From Ehretia macrophylla (taxonomy: Eukaryota; Streptophyta; Magnoliopsida; Boraginales; Ehretiaceae), in assembly GCA_037974665.1 (NCBI GenBank), contig CM075766.1:45125569-45189568 (forward strand): DNA of 64,000 bases. Reading direction: 5' to 3'. The translations under genes and the position numbers were made by a program. Below the pieces are notes generated by a model. The model did no database searches. It worked only from the letters and a program-made list of their open reading frames with translations, and was not told the origin of the DNA. Positions 35,133 through 49,499 of this stretch are shown one piece after another (position 1 is the first letter of the stretch; each line of letters begins with the position of its first letter).

Positions 35133-36447
35133 ATTTTTAGTTTTATTGTGTTTCTAGAATTTTTTTCATTTAAATTCATATTTTTTTTCATATTTTTTAG
35201 TCTTTTTCTATTTAAATTTTATTTTTTAAAAATTTTCGGTTTCGGTTTGGTTATTTGCAGTTTTTTTTTATACTTGCAGTTTCAGTTTTGAATTATGGTT
35301 TTTAAACCCATCGGGTTTCGGTTTCGATTTTGTCAAAAATCACAGTTAACCGACCTACTGCCATTCCTAATATTTGTGGATCTTACATACCAAGCAGAAG
35401 TCAGAGTGGTGCAGATAGATCTATTCAAATTACCTCCGTAGGTCAAACCTTTGGGACCTTAATATGCCTTCTAGACCGTCTTGGTCTTGGAGGAAAAAAT
35501 TGCAGCTTAGGAATGTGGCTAAAAATTGTATCATGCATAAGATTGGGAATGGATCTAATACTAGATTCTGGAAGGACCAGTGGCACCCCTGAAGATTCTG
35601 TGTGATGTGTTTGATGATGACACGATTGATAGAATAGGGACTGACATTGATGCCTTGGTAGCTGATTTTATTGATGGAGAGTGTTGGAGTTGGCCGAATG
35701 ATAGCACTGCATTCTATGCCATCCACCATCACATTAATGGTATTGCTCCGAATCCAAATTGTGAGGATCAGATTATCTGGATTAATTCCCCAAATGGCAA
35801 CTACAAGTTAAAATGGGCACCAGAGCTAATCAAACCAAGATTTGATAGGGTGAGTTGGAGTGGATCTATCTAGTTTAAGTACTCTATTCCCAAGCACGCA
35901 TTCTATACCTGGCTGAGTTGGATGGATAGATTACCGACTAAATTCAGATGAGTGGGATGTGGCTTATCCATTAACCCCAATTGTGTTCTTTGCCATGGGT
36001 GTATTGAAGATCGTGACTACCTATTTGGCCATTGTTATTTCTGGCAAAAAATCTGGCAAATTGGTTGGAAGATGTGCAAAGGATCGAGGACTATGAGAGG
36101 TTGAACAATATTGTGGAATGGTTTTCTCGCATCGCCGACTTCAATTCCTTCCATGCGATCTGTATGAAGAGCTTTTTTGGTGCATTTGTTTTCCATATTT
36201 GGAAGGAAAGGAACAACCACATCCATGATTCTGTTATTCTCACCGAGGAGCAAATTTTGTCTAACATTATTTTTGATGTTCGCATCAAGTTGTATAAAGT
36301 TAAAAAAGTTACTTACTCACTTTTGAACCAGGCTTTTTGTAGATCTTGAAATCTTGACGATAGATCATACTAGTAAATGTACTAAAATGATGTAAATATT
36401 TTTGATTTAATATACACCGCCTGCATTTAACAAAAAAAAATGGATAC

Positions 36448-39400
36448 GTCGAAACATTGGGTTGATGATTGGGCCTTCTATCGTACTTATGATGGGCTTG
36501 AGATCTGGACCGTGTTAGCTAGAGCTGCATCATAAGGAAGCGACTCCAACTTGTTTCAATTTTCAGGGCAGGAAAATTTGTAGTAATTAGATAAAATCCA
36601 ACCATAATTATGCTCCTGATTAAGTTATTGGTTTTGATAAAGTGTGTAAAACACACCCAAAATTGCTATAAGAGGAGGCTTATTATTTGGCAAAGCAAGA
36701 AAATGCGAATAATTTGGAAGGTTAGGAAGTTTCAATAAAATCTTTTAAATGTTGAATTGTCACTCATTTAATTTGTTAACGAGGGTGTGACCTAAAAGTT
36801 AAGATAGTAGGACAATCGATCTGAAATTTAAATCAACAATGGTATAGATATAGCTCCTACATGATACTTTCTTAAACTATATAATAACTATATTGTTATA
36901 TCATGGATTTGTTGTATAAACCATAGCTCCAATTAAATAAAAATAGAAAAAGAATGGATTAAATGTACCTAGCTAACAATTCGTTGCCCATAAATAAAGA
37001 GATTTCTTCATTTTGGTGTGTGGCTTCCTAATCTTTCCTTGTACCGATTGGTATGCGATTATCATATGTTGTAAGTATTATCTTCCAGTTGCATTTGACA
37101 ATATATACATGGAATATCAACCAAGGCCTTCTTTCTCTCTCATTTTTTTTTCATTTATCGATGACGAGGTTTTAACCCAAGATAGGACCACATAGGATAG
37201 ATCAAAGGCTATAAACTTCCTTAATGCAACGATGCGTTCTAATGCATGTTTAAAGTCAGTTAAGAGCTAAATAATATTTGTAATAAGAAGACATCGATTT
37301 GAATTTAGGACATTTCTTTACAACAAATCATTATTCGACTACTTTACCAGAACCGTTGAAGACTTCACTGCTTTTTCTATGTCTCTCAAATAGGTGGATT
37401 CATCTCAACTTCCACAAAAACAGAATATCTATATAGGAAGATTTACCCCACAAAAGAATTAAAATTTATAAGAACAAACTTTACCATGATTCCATTTGGT
37501 TGGCACTGAAAACTCATGCGTTTCTATGTTCTTATCCTCAAAATGTATGATAGCCATAGGATAGTTCTTTTCTGCAAATCCTCAATAGTAGTGTTGCAAC
37601 TGTTTTCACGTTGTGGTACTATAGGCATGGACCAAGTCTGAATAATGCGGTGGACCTCTTAGATTCTTGAAAAGTCGAAGAAGTCTTTCTCTTCATGACC
37701 CAATAACCTAGAAAAAGAGAGAAAACATCAAAGATCTTGGTGTTTGATTCTTGATAAAGAGACTACGTAGACAGTCATGATGCTAGTTTCCTTGATCTAG
37801 ACTTTAACTTTTTTTTTTTTTTTTTAAATATATGGTTATTTGAGTTTTGTTTGACTAGCTTCACAGACTTTAATTTCGTAGAAATTAAAGGATTTCCAAC
37901 TTGTCAGGAAGGACCACTTAACACTTATCCGATCAAAAAGATTTTTCGAAAGGGAATAAGAAGCTGACTTAAAGCCTCCAAAAATTAAATAGAGTTGTCG
38001 AATAGTGACTCGTGGTGACTAAATATTTTAATCCTAATTTAAGCTATCTCATCACAAATATTATCTGATATTGTATTATTTTAAACATGAATTGAGACGC
38101 ACTATTATACCATACTTTACAGTCTTATAGTGAATAATTGTCATAAAGAAATAAATTATTTGTCACAAACGAAGAAATTTGAATGTTGTAATTAAATGTA
38201 GACTATGTAGTGGTACCATTCGTGCATGACTCTTACCAAATGATTGCCATTCTATCCTTTACCAAAACGCGCAAATTCGCAAGCCACCAATTCCTTTGGC
38301 AACTTGTCAATGACCTCTTTCGACATCCACTAAGAAACCATCCTTTCTTTTTCTCTCTTTTTATATTTTGTTTTTCTACTTTTGTTAGTGAATACGATTG
38401 TCCCACAATAATAATAACGAATTTTAAAACAATCATTTGAGCTTTTGACCAAAAAAAAAAAAGAAAGAACAATCATTCGATCGAGCTACACTACTTAATA
38501 TCTGTTAGTTTTAGGATAAAATTTTTGAATTTAATTACCACCTTCGATTATATTCACAATAGGGTAGGGTGGGGAGGAAGATGAGGTGTGAATGGTTGCT
38601 TTTTTATTTTTCAGTGCAATTTAAGGCATTTATCCCCGACCATTCTGTAAATCTAACCTCTAAATATAGTAGATCAAATAAATGAAATGACTTTGATATG
38701 CTATTCACAACAATCAAATTTTCGATGTGATATAATCACAAGTTTTATGTCTGTCCAAAGACGTAAAACAGTTATTTGGGAGTTGTTTCAAAAAATGTGC
38801 ATCCCCCTCTTCGTTTTGGACAAAATTAAAAAAGTTCCAGCTGTTTTCTTTTGATATCTCCAGACTTATCAAACCAATTTTTCAGAATTCATGGATGGTA
38901 AGAAACTTGTAAAATTAAAATAGCTTGTTTTGCAAGGAGATCAGCCCCAATTACTTCCCTATCTCCATCAATATAAATCATTGTCATGCACCACCCATTA
39001 ATGAAGTCGACATCACCTGAACTTAATTTCTTCATCCACATAATCCCTCCAGGCATTATTATATATGTGCCGTGCTTTTCAAGGCACCCTTTAGAATTAG
39101 CAGCATTGTAACAAATAGTGCCAGGAAAAACCTTCTGATATATATGTGGATGCCCTCAATTTTTCATATGCAATTAGTTTCACTCTTGGAATCAAATTAA
39201 TAAATACTAATTCGGTAACTGCCAACATAAAATTTACAGTGCAATACTAGTTAATTACGAGAATATTCATCGAATTACTTTGTTAAAGTGCCGTTTGTCT
39301 TTAATTAATTCTAAGGCTTTACTCTAGTAGTGGAGCATTTGGAGTCTGAGAGATTTGCTCACAATTTGGGTTTGAATTTGTGAAGAAATTAATTTTTCTA

Positions 39401-42400
39401 AGATCAATTTCGATAGATTTTGTACTGATTAATTTGAACGTGTTTTCTTTAAATTCATATATCTCAAAATTTAACACTCTTAATATAAAATAAAGAGAGT
39501 TATCCGGAAAGTTCTTTGTCACCTAACAAAAGAGAAAAGTAAAAGTGCAAAAAAATGACAGCGAAAAATCTTTTCCAGGGGTTCTTCTTCTATGAGGTAT
39601 GTGGCAAATCTGCCACAGGCACATAGATAAAAAGTGATTCAATTAGTTGATAAATGTCAATCACTTGTCATAAATGGGAGCATCATACTAATTTATTTAA
39701 AACTCTGTAAGGCCAAATTAGTAAAAAGAGAAATTTCTGACATTCTGACATGATATATACAGACTAACTTGGATTAACTTTATAAAATAACAACTTGATA
39801 TATGACTGTGACAGATTTGCCACATGCCTCGTAGAATAATTTTCCCTTTTCCAGTCCAACTGTTGAAGTGCATAAAAATGACGGCGAACAAATGTGAACT
39901 AGCTTGATGGAGTGAGTAAATCTATCTGAAGTTCAGTGTCTGTCGAGTTATGCATGATGATTACTTTCGATATATATAAGGTATTTTATACGAATTCGTT
40001 AATAACTTCTAATGGAAGTCGATACTGAAAAGGTCGATTCTAAATCAGAAGAACAACTTGTTTACATAAAGTGGGATAACTTTTCGTGTTCCCACTGAAC
40101 TCTCTTTTATTATCATTCTTTTTATGACAGGGTGAAATTACCTTAAACAGAATCATATAAATTAGTGGTTACAAATTTTGTAATGGAGTATCGTGCCCCA
40201 CTGCATATTTGATTAGATCAGTGAATAATATTTTTGATGAACGAACATAAGTTCAAGAGTCTAATTTAAATCAAAACGAATCACCACCCAACCACACAAT
40301 CCACTCTTATGGCATTTTATCTTAATGAGCTGCACCTTAAAATTTTGAATGGCAGACATAGGATCAGATATTGTGCTAGCTGGTTTTTGCTTTTCTTTCT
40401 TCGTTACGCATTCTCTTATCAAAATCGCGAGGTCACTGGACCACTGACTTTCTCTGTGTGTGCGTGCGCGCTATATATGTTCTGTGAAGATGATCCTCAC
40501 TAATATTCGAAAATTTAATGTATATACTTGACATTTTTAGCGGCATTCTTCGCCATGAATACGTGGAATACAAACCATATTCTAGATCTGTGTTTGATAT
40601 GAAAGATATCAAATGCCAGTGACTTTATATGCATATATAAGGCAGGTAAAACAAGTGGTGTAGAGTATTGCATGTCTAATGCACGTATATACAAACGTGT
40701 TTAAAATGATTTATGACCATAAATAGATCCACACGCGGAAAAATAAACCTATATTGCAAAGAAAAGGGACCCCGATAATATATAACTAATTAAAGAGTTC
40801 TACAGTGCTATTGTCATATCCGGGCACAAAATTAGGTTTGCAAATCGAGACCAATGTGATAGATTTAGAAATTATTGTCTTTGAATTCTAAATTCATGAT
40901 TAATCTTAATTATACTAAAGTTTACGGTATTTATTTATAAACCAATCCTTAATTATATCTCAGGCCTCGCAGCTATAGTTGTCTTGATTTAAAAGAATAT
41001 TTTATCTTGATACGAAAGAGCGAAACATGCCCTCTATATTAGTAGCATAAGCTATATATTCTTTGTCTATTTGATGGATATGAGTGAAAATAAGTTGGAT
41101 GAAGCTTTACAAGAATTTGGAGAACTATAAAATTCGTTTAAATTTACTTGTCACATGCTATTCTACATGTTGTATAGCGCAAATATAACGAGTTGAATGC
41201 GGAAATATATATTTATTGAATCAAAATTTGTTTACGATGCTTTTATGACTTTGTAATTATACTCTTCTTGTTTGTCTTAAATCCGTCCTTCTGTTCTTAA
41301 GAAAGATAGACTACCAGAGCCCATTACTATTTCCTACAACACAACCTTATGTTTTGTACTCTCTCACTCTATAAACTGAAAACTAGAGAACAAACTTGAT
41401 ATATAGAAGCCAATGGAGCCTTGGGGTATTCGTAGGTGAAAGAATCTGCAGAGAGTTACGTCATTTCACTCAAATAAACATAACTCTTGAGACAAAACAC
41501 AACTTAAAAAGAGATGCAACCTTTGAGGAAGAGACATTTATACATGCCTCTTCACCAAGCCAATGTGGCCGGAATTTCACATTTGCCAACACTATATATA
41601 TCAGCCTTCCATCGAGCAATTTTCTACATCTTTTGAGCTTGATCCGTACAGCTATTAATTCTGGATATAAATAAAATTGAACGGAGCTCATTGCCTGATT
41701 AGTCTATTTTTTATGTTTTTTTTTTTCATATCAAACTTTCAATCCTTGAGACACATGACATTGGTTGGAACTTAGAAAATGTACGATTCGAATTAATTAA
41801 ACAAAGTATCAATCTATTGATAATTGATTAATTCAAACCCAAAAATATGACTTAATTTGCTGCCATGTCCTGCAAAGTTTAACCCTTTGGATCAACGAAG
41901 TATCATATTTTGGTAAGTTCTATTGCTGAAAAAAATCAACTCACAACAAAACCAGCACCTGCTTACGTCTATTATTTGTGGGTAGCTAGCCGATTCAACA
42001 ATAAAAAAAATAATGCATGTGTACATGGTACGGTTTCAGGTGGCCAGCTAGAATCCTTTTGGATTGATATATGTTCAGAGCAAAGATCCGAAACATCAAT
42101 TCCGATAATCTGAGACGAATATAACTGCACCACCACCACTATTCTCTTTTGGCCTATTACACATACGTGCACGGTCCAAAAAGACGATGCCAGTAACACC
42201 ACCACCTTTACGAGAGCTTCAAATACTGCCACGCCCTTTCTTCTGACACGATAAAAGATATGAAAATAACATCTGAAGGGTAGCAAAAACAACTTGATTC
42301 ATTGTCTTTAGCACTCTAAATTGGTTTTTACAGTGTCTAAAAATAGACGGATGAATTTAAGATTTTTATTCATTAAATGTCATAATAAACAACTTAATAG

Positions 42401-43957
42401 TAGTACTCATATATAATTCTTTGCTCTCTCCATGGGGCCATATTGATGTTTTATATTCAAATTACTTTAAAAATACTATTATATATAAAACAGTTTGGAG
42501 ACTATTGAGGGCAGCAGCCTCTACTCTATTCCCTATGAATTCGCCATTGTATATTTATATATATTCACTAGGCGTGTAAAGGTATGCAAAATATAAAATA
42601 GAAGAAATTCACTTATTGGATAATAGCATAGCTAAACACTAAGGCCTACATATAGTAGACTGTAAAGGAGATAAAAAGGCACGCGAAAATTCACGTGCAC
42701 GTCCAGTCTACTATGCATTATGCATTTTGCTATCGACTAAATCTGTTTTCCAACTCATCCAAAGCCCTAATTTTATATGCTGTGCATCAATGCCAATGAT
42801 ATATAGTATATAACATATTTAAAATTATCAAGGATAATATATTTAAGCATAGATTTTGCATGCGCTTCTAATAACGTGCTCGATATTAGGATTAACCTTT
42901 CTGATTTTCTATGGCATCCGGTGGATTAAGTGGTGTTTATATTAAGAGCATAGCAGCCAAGTGATGTTTTATTTTTCTTTAATTTAATAGACTTTTTACT
43001 GTATATATAAGAGATTTGATATTTTATAGACATAATTCTTACCATATATAAAGTAGAATCGGAGTAAAAGAATACCCAAGTGATGAGAGTGATATAAAGT
43101 ATTACCGATCATCACCCCAATGATGATTCATTTTTCTCTAATTAATAGGTATCTAACTATATATATGAGATTGATATAAGACATAATATAATCATTGATA
43201 TATATAACCCTTTTTCATCACTATTTCATTTTAATTATTGTAACTTCTCACATTTTATTTTAATGAAATCACTCTTTCATAACCCCTTATGTATATGTTT
43301 AGTTAACGTACTAAAAAATAGAGAGAAAAACAAAATATTTATTAAGTTGATATGCCAATTAGCTGGGCATAATAAATGATAAAAGGGTAATTAAGAGGAA
43401 AAGAGTAATATCTAAACTTTCTCTTGAAATATTATATACTTAGAGTAATGTTTTATGTCACCTATTTACCTCTCTTTTATATGATAAGAATTTATATTTT
43501 GAATATCACTTACTTTTTTTAGTATGTCAAATAAGTATATATATATATGTGTGTGTGTGTGTATTTGAGTAGGACAGAAGAAGTTCTACCACATGTGTAC
43601 CTAGCACATAATACACCCAAACACTCCCATTCAAGCATCTTCAATTTCAGCTGCCTGTTGAACTATCAAAAATATCTAACTAGTTTCTGAGACACACAGC
43701 ATGTAGAAGCTAAAATAATGTCAGAAAAAAATATGGTGAACAAGAACAAATATGGAGTTATCTTTGCTTTTGATATATACGTACTGATTATATTCTGTAC
43801 GTGCCCTCTTGCTCCCCTCCTTGTCTTCGTTTCACCTTGTGGTTCTTAACACGACGGGTCACTCATCTCAAAACTTTAGCCAAATCAAGATTCGCCAACT
43901 GGCTCCACTCCACCATCTTCACTGTTTATAAACAACCCGCAAGCCAAACCTCATGCT
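36448..43957. other. Long AT-rich intergenic region
   Basis: I find no conserved coding sequence, RNA gene or complete transposon here. ORFs such as 41396-41674, 38233-38472 and 41972-42292 lack recognisable domains. Family C MITE-like phrases occur at about 43290-43545, ending in an AT/GT microsatellite (43535-43562). Confidence 0.5.
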
Positions 43958-43968
43958 CATATATAGCC
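43958..43968 (+). promoter_or_regulatory. Putative TATA box of the RADIALIS-like gene
   Basis: CATATATAGCC lies 113-123 bases upstream of the ATG at 44081. A second candidate, TTTATAAACAA, lies about 33 bases further upstream. Confidence 0.4.
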
Positions 43969-44080
43969 TTTCTTTAATTTCTTCTTACCCATAACAAGTC
44001 CATTTTAACTAGACAGTTTTTGTGAACGTGCTCTCCAGGTGGGATACTTAACGCGTTAGCTATAGCGTTTTTGTGCTTCA

Positions 44081-44496
44081 ATGGCATCAGGTTCTCTGAG
44101 TTCACGTAGGAGTACTGGATCATCATCATGGACACCCCCGCAAAACAAACTGTTTGAAAGAGCATTAGCCCAGTTTGACAAAGACACACCAGATAGGTGG
44201 CAGAATGTAGCCAGGGCAGTTGGCGGTGGAAAAACTGCTGAAGAAGTTAAGAGACACTATGAGATCCTCCTTGAGGACCTCAGGCGTATTGAATCTGGTC
44301 ATGTTCCTATCCCTACCTATAGGACTAGCGGCCGCAATGCCAATGCGGATGAAGAGGAAAGGTACATTTCTAATTCTGATTCTAATTAAACATCTCGTTA
44401 TACATTAATTCTATACGACACGTATTAAATTTATAATCACTTGAGTTTTTATGCTATTATCACTACAGGAGAGGCCTGAACATCAATAGAAATTAA
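44081..44496 (+). CDS. RADIALIS-like SANT/MYB protein
   Basis: Small single-repeat MYB-related protein of the RAD/RSM group, whose members act in nucleus and cytoplasm, often by competing for partners of larger MYB proteins (floral asymmetry, seedling growth). Exon 1, 44081-44361, ends GAAAG|GTACAT. It codes a Ser-rich lead and one SANT domain: [40 protein letters not shown] and [19 protein letters not shown]. The spaced Trp, Trp and Tyr residues of RAD proteins are present. Exon 2 is most simply 44469-44496 after ACTACAG, adding RRGLNINRN and TAA for about 102 residues, a normal length. The second exon is less certain than the first. Which RAD-like paralogue it is cannot be decided. Confidence 0.85.
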
Positions 44497-46653
44497 TAGG
44501 AACTTAAGAACACAAGTGAAAAACTTAAATTCTTAAGCGCTTAGAATCAGTTAATGAGACTCAATACGTTACTAATCTAATATATAGCTGGATCCGGATC
44601 ATTTCAGAAGTTCAATGACATAACTTCACTTGCATGAACCTTTTTCCCAAAGACCACTGGTCATATATTTTGCTTCTGTCTGATTTTCTCATGCATGCAA
44701 TCAACTTTTTGTTCTCGCAATTTGAAGCAGGCATAAGTACCCTTGACTAATTTTAAGTTTTAGATGCCTGTTCAACTCATTGTTGATATATTTATTGTAT
44801 ATATCAGTTATTCCCTTTGTTCTTCTGCTTAATGGAACTTTGGGTTTTAAGAATAGAGATGTCTCCTGCTTGGTCGATCCGAAGCCCTAAAAATCCCAAA
44901 GCATAGAGCTATATAATTAATTCCCGCTATGTCGAAATACTTTGATGTATTACTGTACGAATAACATTTCCTACTGCAGTTTGAGCAGCAAATGGACTTC
45001 GTGGTCCAGCATTATCTAACTCAAGTAAGCTTAATAACTCATTTAAAATGCTTTAAAAATTGCTTGCAATATTTAAAAGTTAAATGAAGAAGGAAAAGCG
45101 GATAGCCGACTAAGGAAAGAAAATAAAATTGAGCATTACCATCACTTCTGCTCTTCCAAAAGAATCTATATATGATGTATTCACAGATTTTCCTTTTAAA
45201 ATTGAAATTTCTTTGACTAGTAGTATGATAAAGTTTTTCCCACAGATCTAAATGAGTTTAAAAACCTATTTGGAACAAAATCATCATATATAAGAGGATT
45301 ATGTATGTGCCGTTCGGAGAATTAAGCTAATTACTACTTGAACACATTTTTCCACTGTTCCACATGCCTCTTTGCCTGATCCCTACCCATAAGAAAGTGA
45401 GCCATGATCTTATTCTGCATGCACGATCATCATTATCATCAACTTCTCTTCCATTTGCTGATTGAGTTTTCATTATTAGTGGTAACTAGATATTAAGTTA
45501 ACTCTTATCTAAAAACTTAAGCCGTTACACAAAAAATTATTATATCTATTTAATATTCTCGTTATATATGCCCTTTCACGTGCAAGGCAATCGTTTTTTA
45601 GTCTTGCACGTAAATCATTGGATCCAAGACATTTTTATAATCTAGACTCGGATTCTGATACCATCTTAAAAAACCATTTTATCTAAAAGCATTTTATTTA
45701 TTGTCTTCTACTCTATAGCACTTGGTTTACTCATTACTCCAAATTCTATGCTTTATTTATTTAGTTTCTTTTTGAGTCCGTAATTCTATGCTTTAAAGAT
45801 GCCATTAACATTAAGCGGATCGATCGAGGCATCAAAACCGTATATTTTTGTGATTAATTAGTCTGTTTATACAGATTTGACAGTAGACTTATTTGCTTTG
45901 ATATTTATATATATATGAGAGTGAGCTAAGTTTGGCTTGTTTTCTCTGTGGCCTGAAAGGCTTTTGAGGTATCTGAAGCTTCAGTAAAGTGTGAAGACCA
46001 AACCCAAGCCCCTCTATGCTTGATGTTCATGTCATGTACGATGTTGCAAAACTCGTTATCGGCAACAATATATGGAAAGAAAAAGCTAGCCCAAGCATTA
46101 ATATGTGCAAAGGAGCAAGCAGTCCTATGTAATTGTTTACTTTCGTTGTTTTCAAATTGTAATTCGTAAAAACCTATAAAGGTTACTTATCTCAATCTAA
46201 ATATTCCATTTGCAAATTAAGATTATGAATTTTGTAAAAAAAGAGATTTCTCTATTTGATATGAAGGCAGCCATTGTGAAGGCACAGAAAAGATTGCAGA
46301 TGGATGCAATAATATGATTCTTGATCCTAGAGTACCTTGCAAATGCCAAAACAAACAAATTAAATAAAATAGGAGAGAGGACTTCCGTGATGTCTTCTAT
46401 TAGACTCGACTTTTTCAATGGAACTAATTAAAATAAAAAATACCAAAAAAAGAGTTAGTTTGAGTGCCTGTTTTAGATTATGAGAGTGTGCAAGGACATT
46501 TTAACTTTTCATTTAACTAGAAAATTATAGGTAGCAATTTGACATTTAACTTAGGGCTAGGCTAGGTTGCTTGGGGCTTTTGGCGCTTCCTCTGAGGCTT
46601 TTCTCGCTTGGCTGCTTTCCGCGCTTAAAGAAGGCAAAAAGCTGTCAATAGGG
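44497..46653. other. Intergenic DNA
   Basis: 3' flank of the RADIALIS-like gene, then AT-rich sequence in which I see no feature. Confidence 0.45.
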
Positions 46654-46661
46654 GTAGTGCC

Positions 46662-47220
46662 CAGGGGCGGAGGGAAGTATACTTCAGGGGTGGATTGAAA
46701 TTTGGATTTTTTTTTTTATGTATATAGATAGATACCCACTTATTTTTATCCTTTCTCTTTCATCATGTTTTTCCCTCTTTATTTTTCACTTTTGTTCTCT
46801 TATTTTTAAATAGGTTTATAATTTATTTTCTATATTTTGAATACTATTTGTGTTTATCACTGTGTATAAATTTCAATTTGTTTATTTTTGTAATATTTTT
46901 AACATTTAATTTAAACTTTTCTAGTTTAGTTGTACATTTATTTCAACTTTAATTTTTTGAATGATGTTTATGTTGTTTTTTATTTTTAATGGATTATTTT
47001 GTGTCTTTAGTTAAAGAGTTTGAATTCGAATACCCGCTAGTTCTTTATTTTTAATATTGTGATTTCTTATCATCAAAATCATGATTCTAGGCTTAAAAGA
47101 CAATACTTTTTCTTTTTGTAATTTATATAAAATAAATTTGCATAAATAAGTGTATTTGACTTCGATTACTAACTCGTCACGTAGTGCACTCTCTAACCTC
47201 CAGGTTTGGCTCCACCACTG
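46662..47220. mobile_element. Short non-autonomous hAT element
   Basis: It begins CAGGGGCGGAGGGA and ends TGGCTCCACCACTG, imperfect terminal inverted repeats of the CAGGGGCGGA type seen in Ac-like elements. The 8-bp flanks GTAGTGCC (46654-46661) and GCAGTGCC (47221-47228) differ at one position. The 559-bp body is T-rich and non-coding. Confidence 0.6.
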
Positions 47221-47228
47221 GCAGTGCC

Positions 47229-49499
47229 AGGGGGAAGGAAGCAGATGGAATCTAGCCGGACAAGCACTGGCTTTCAGCAGACTAGCTCGCTGCTCTAGAT
47301 AACTAATACAAAGAAATAAGGATAAGAATAAATATCACGTACGGCGCTACCGAAGGACAAGAGCCCACCTCGAATACTCAAGAAAGGAGTGGCTAGACAG
47401 ACCACCAAAGGATGAGGAGGGTAAAAAGAATAAAATAAAGAAAGTCACATTAACCTTAACCATAATATGTGTTGCTTACAGCATAACAGAGCCAGAAAAA
47501 GAGTTAACTTTGAGAAGCTACCTTTTCAAAACACTAGTCAAAGGCAACTCATGAGAAGTTTTCCTCCTTTACCTTTGGGCAATCTCTAAAAAACAGCATC
47601 TGTGTAAGGTCAATTAATTTGACATTTAAGGTTTAACGTCAATTTATATTGACATTTCTATCCTCTCCCCACTACAATGGTTGGATTTGGCTCTTCTCGT
47701 CAATTGTTATAAATTATAGTTCGGCAATGTAAATGTCTGAGGCAAAAATAGGTACCTCTTTTTGCTTAATACCAAAAAAAAAAAATGAAAAATTACGGCT
47801 CGTTCAAATTGATATAGAAATATGCCCATTGCTTAGCGTTGCTGTAGGACAACGATATTTGACTCATAATTGAAGTGTGAAAATAAAAATTGTCTAAAAT
47901 GAATTTAATGTAAAACAATCAATTTTGGATCAAATGATTAGTTACTTAGTACAACAATAGTTTTATCTAGTAAAATGATAACTTATCGTAACACCAATAA
48001 TCTCGGTACTAGTATGTGTTTTCACCCCATTTGGGTGGAATATTTACAAGCAAACTGTTATTCACATGGCTATATGTGAAATTATCTATATGATATAATA
48101 ATGTTACCTTTGCATATACCTAACGCATTCCCGTCTTTGAAAATGAGCAGTTCCTATTTTCTGTAGTTCCCCCGAAAAAATATGGCGACAATTATGAAGT
48201 GCAGAAAGAAACAAAATTCACTTCATACAAACATAAAGTTTATACTCGCTTTATATGCGAGAAGTTTCGAGATCCATTTTCGTATGTAACATCTTAAATG
48301 ATGTGATTAAAATGACTTAAACTTTCATTAAAGTAAAAAATAAAAATAAAAAATTATGTCACCCGAGTTCAGTCACTTCTTATGGTAGTCATTCCTTATT
48401 GAATTTTAAACCCTCCTGTACTATAATCAAAATTCTTTAGGTAGAATGTACAAAAGGTTGCTTTTGGCTATGCCAGCTAAACCCAACAACTCTCATAACA
48501 TGATAAAATTCTCATATTATACGAAAAATTATTATTTGTTTGGAATATGACTATTCAACAACTTTCGTAATATAATAAAATCCATACCTACCTAGAGAAC
48601 TATTTGGATCCGACCAGATCCAAACATTTTTCATGTATGTGACCACACTTTTTCGTAGAACTGGTCCACTAAATATACACGATAAGTCAGATACGCTCAC
48701 CCTACGATAAATGTCAAATGAGACCAATAACAAGAAAGGCCAATAGTCCTATAGATTTGGGCCTAGCCGACTATCAACTATCAAGGCCATATTATTGAAG
48801 CCCGTATAATGATAAGCCTATCAGGCCCAAAACTAGAAGGTTCGGCGTCCCTCTCTCGCCAATGTCAAAACTCGTCGCTCACAATATACAACATCATCAA
48901 AATTCCACACTCTTCTTTTCAGCCCTAGTTATTTCCAATCGAGGTACTCTATTTTTTATTTATTTTTTTTGTGTTTAATTACAGCTAATTTCCTACAGTT
49001 TGTTTTTCTTCTTCGCTTATTAATTCTATTCATTCGCTTTTTTTTTAATAAGTTATTCTGTGGTTATAATGAAGCATGAAGCCGATTATTTAATTAGAAA
49101 CGTTTTACTTTTAAGCTAACTAATGGTGCAGCTTTTTAATTGCAGTAAGTTATATTTATATAGGCCTTGTATTTACTGCTTAACTTGATAATTTACTGTA
49201 TTTTTTTCTATATTTGTGAGGGACAATTATAGTGGAGATATTGAAAATTTGCACCCATAGATTGAATTCATAATGTAATCCAATTGGGGACAATTATTCG
49301 TTTCTTTTTTACCAATATGAAGTCAAAAAACTATTCCATATTGTGAATGAGTTTTGCTTCTTTTCTTTGTTTGTTTTTTTAAATATTAACTTGGGAAGAC
49401 ATGATCTTTCTTATTTGGTGCATATTTTGCACTATTTCTTGGCTGAATATCCGTGGCTAACTTGTTCATGTTAATCTTGAGTGATGTTGTCAGGTGTAA
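47229..49499. other. Intergenic DNA and 5' leader of the 93-residue protein gene
   Basis: No feature is seen from 47229 to about 48830. A leader exon is likely near 48850-48943 (AATCGAG|GTACTC). It would be spliced over an intron of about 550 bases to GTTGTCAG|GTGTAA, just before the ATG at 49500. Confidence 0.45.

Larger units (their letters stand above)
33722..35369. mobile_element. Non-autonomous hAT transposon with captured gene fragment
   Basis: Terminal inverted repeats TAGGGATGGCA and TGCCATTCCTA bound it. The 8-bp flanks ATAGTTGT (33714-33721) and ATATTTGT (35370-35377) match at seven of eight positions. Subterminal GGGTACCCG and 'gggtttcggttt' repeats are typical of these elements. 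Inside are a Mutator-like MITE (33969-34657) and a fragment of a lectin receptor kinase (34839-35132). No transposase is present. The element splits a LINE. Confidence 0.75.
33362..36431 (+). mobile_element. 5'-truncated LINE (non-LTR retrotransposon), interrupted by a hAT element
   Basis: The insertion is flanked by a 16-bp duplication, AAAAAAAAATGGATAC, at 33346-33361 and 36432-36447; the right copy merges with the poly(A) tail. The first part (33362-33712) reads LGVPLVSGRL, RIGKWSKSFFSFAGKLQIIK, YWSRMFIIPKG and FFLWLGS, the thumb-side end of a plant LINE reverse transcriptase. After the hAT insertion the frame continues with PSWSWRK-LQLRNVAKN, KIGNGSNTRFWKDQWHP and, near 35900-36060, IPKHAFYTWLSWMDRLPTKF and PNCVLCHGC, the zinc-binding RT-associated (zf-RVT) region. 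Several stops and frameshifts make it dead. Confidence 0.8.

Noticed and set aside
41396..41674. 92-codon ORF with coding-like composition
   Set aside because: No recognisable motif, no splice or promoter support; left as intergenic.
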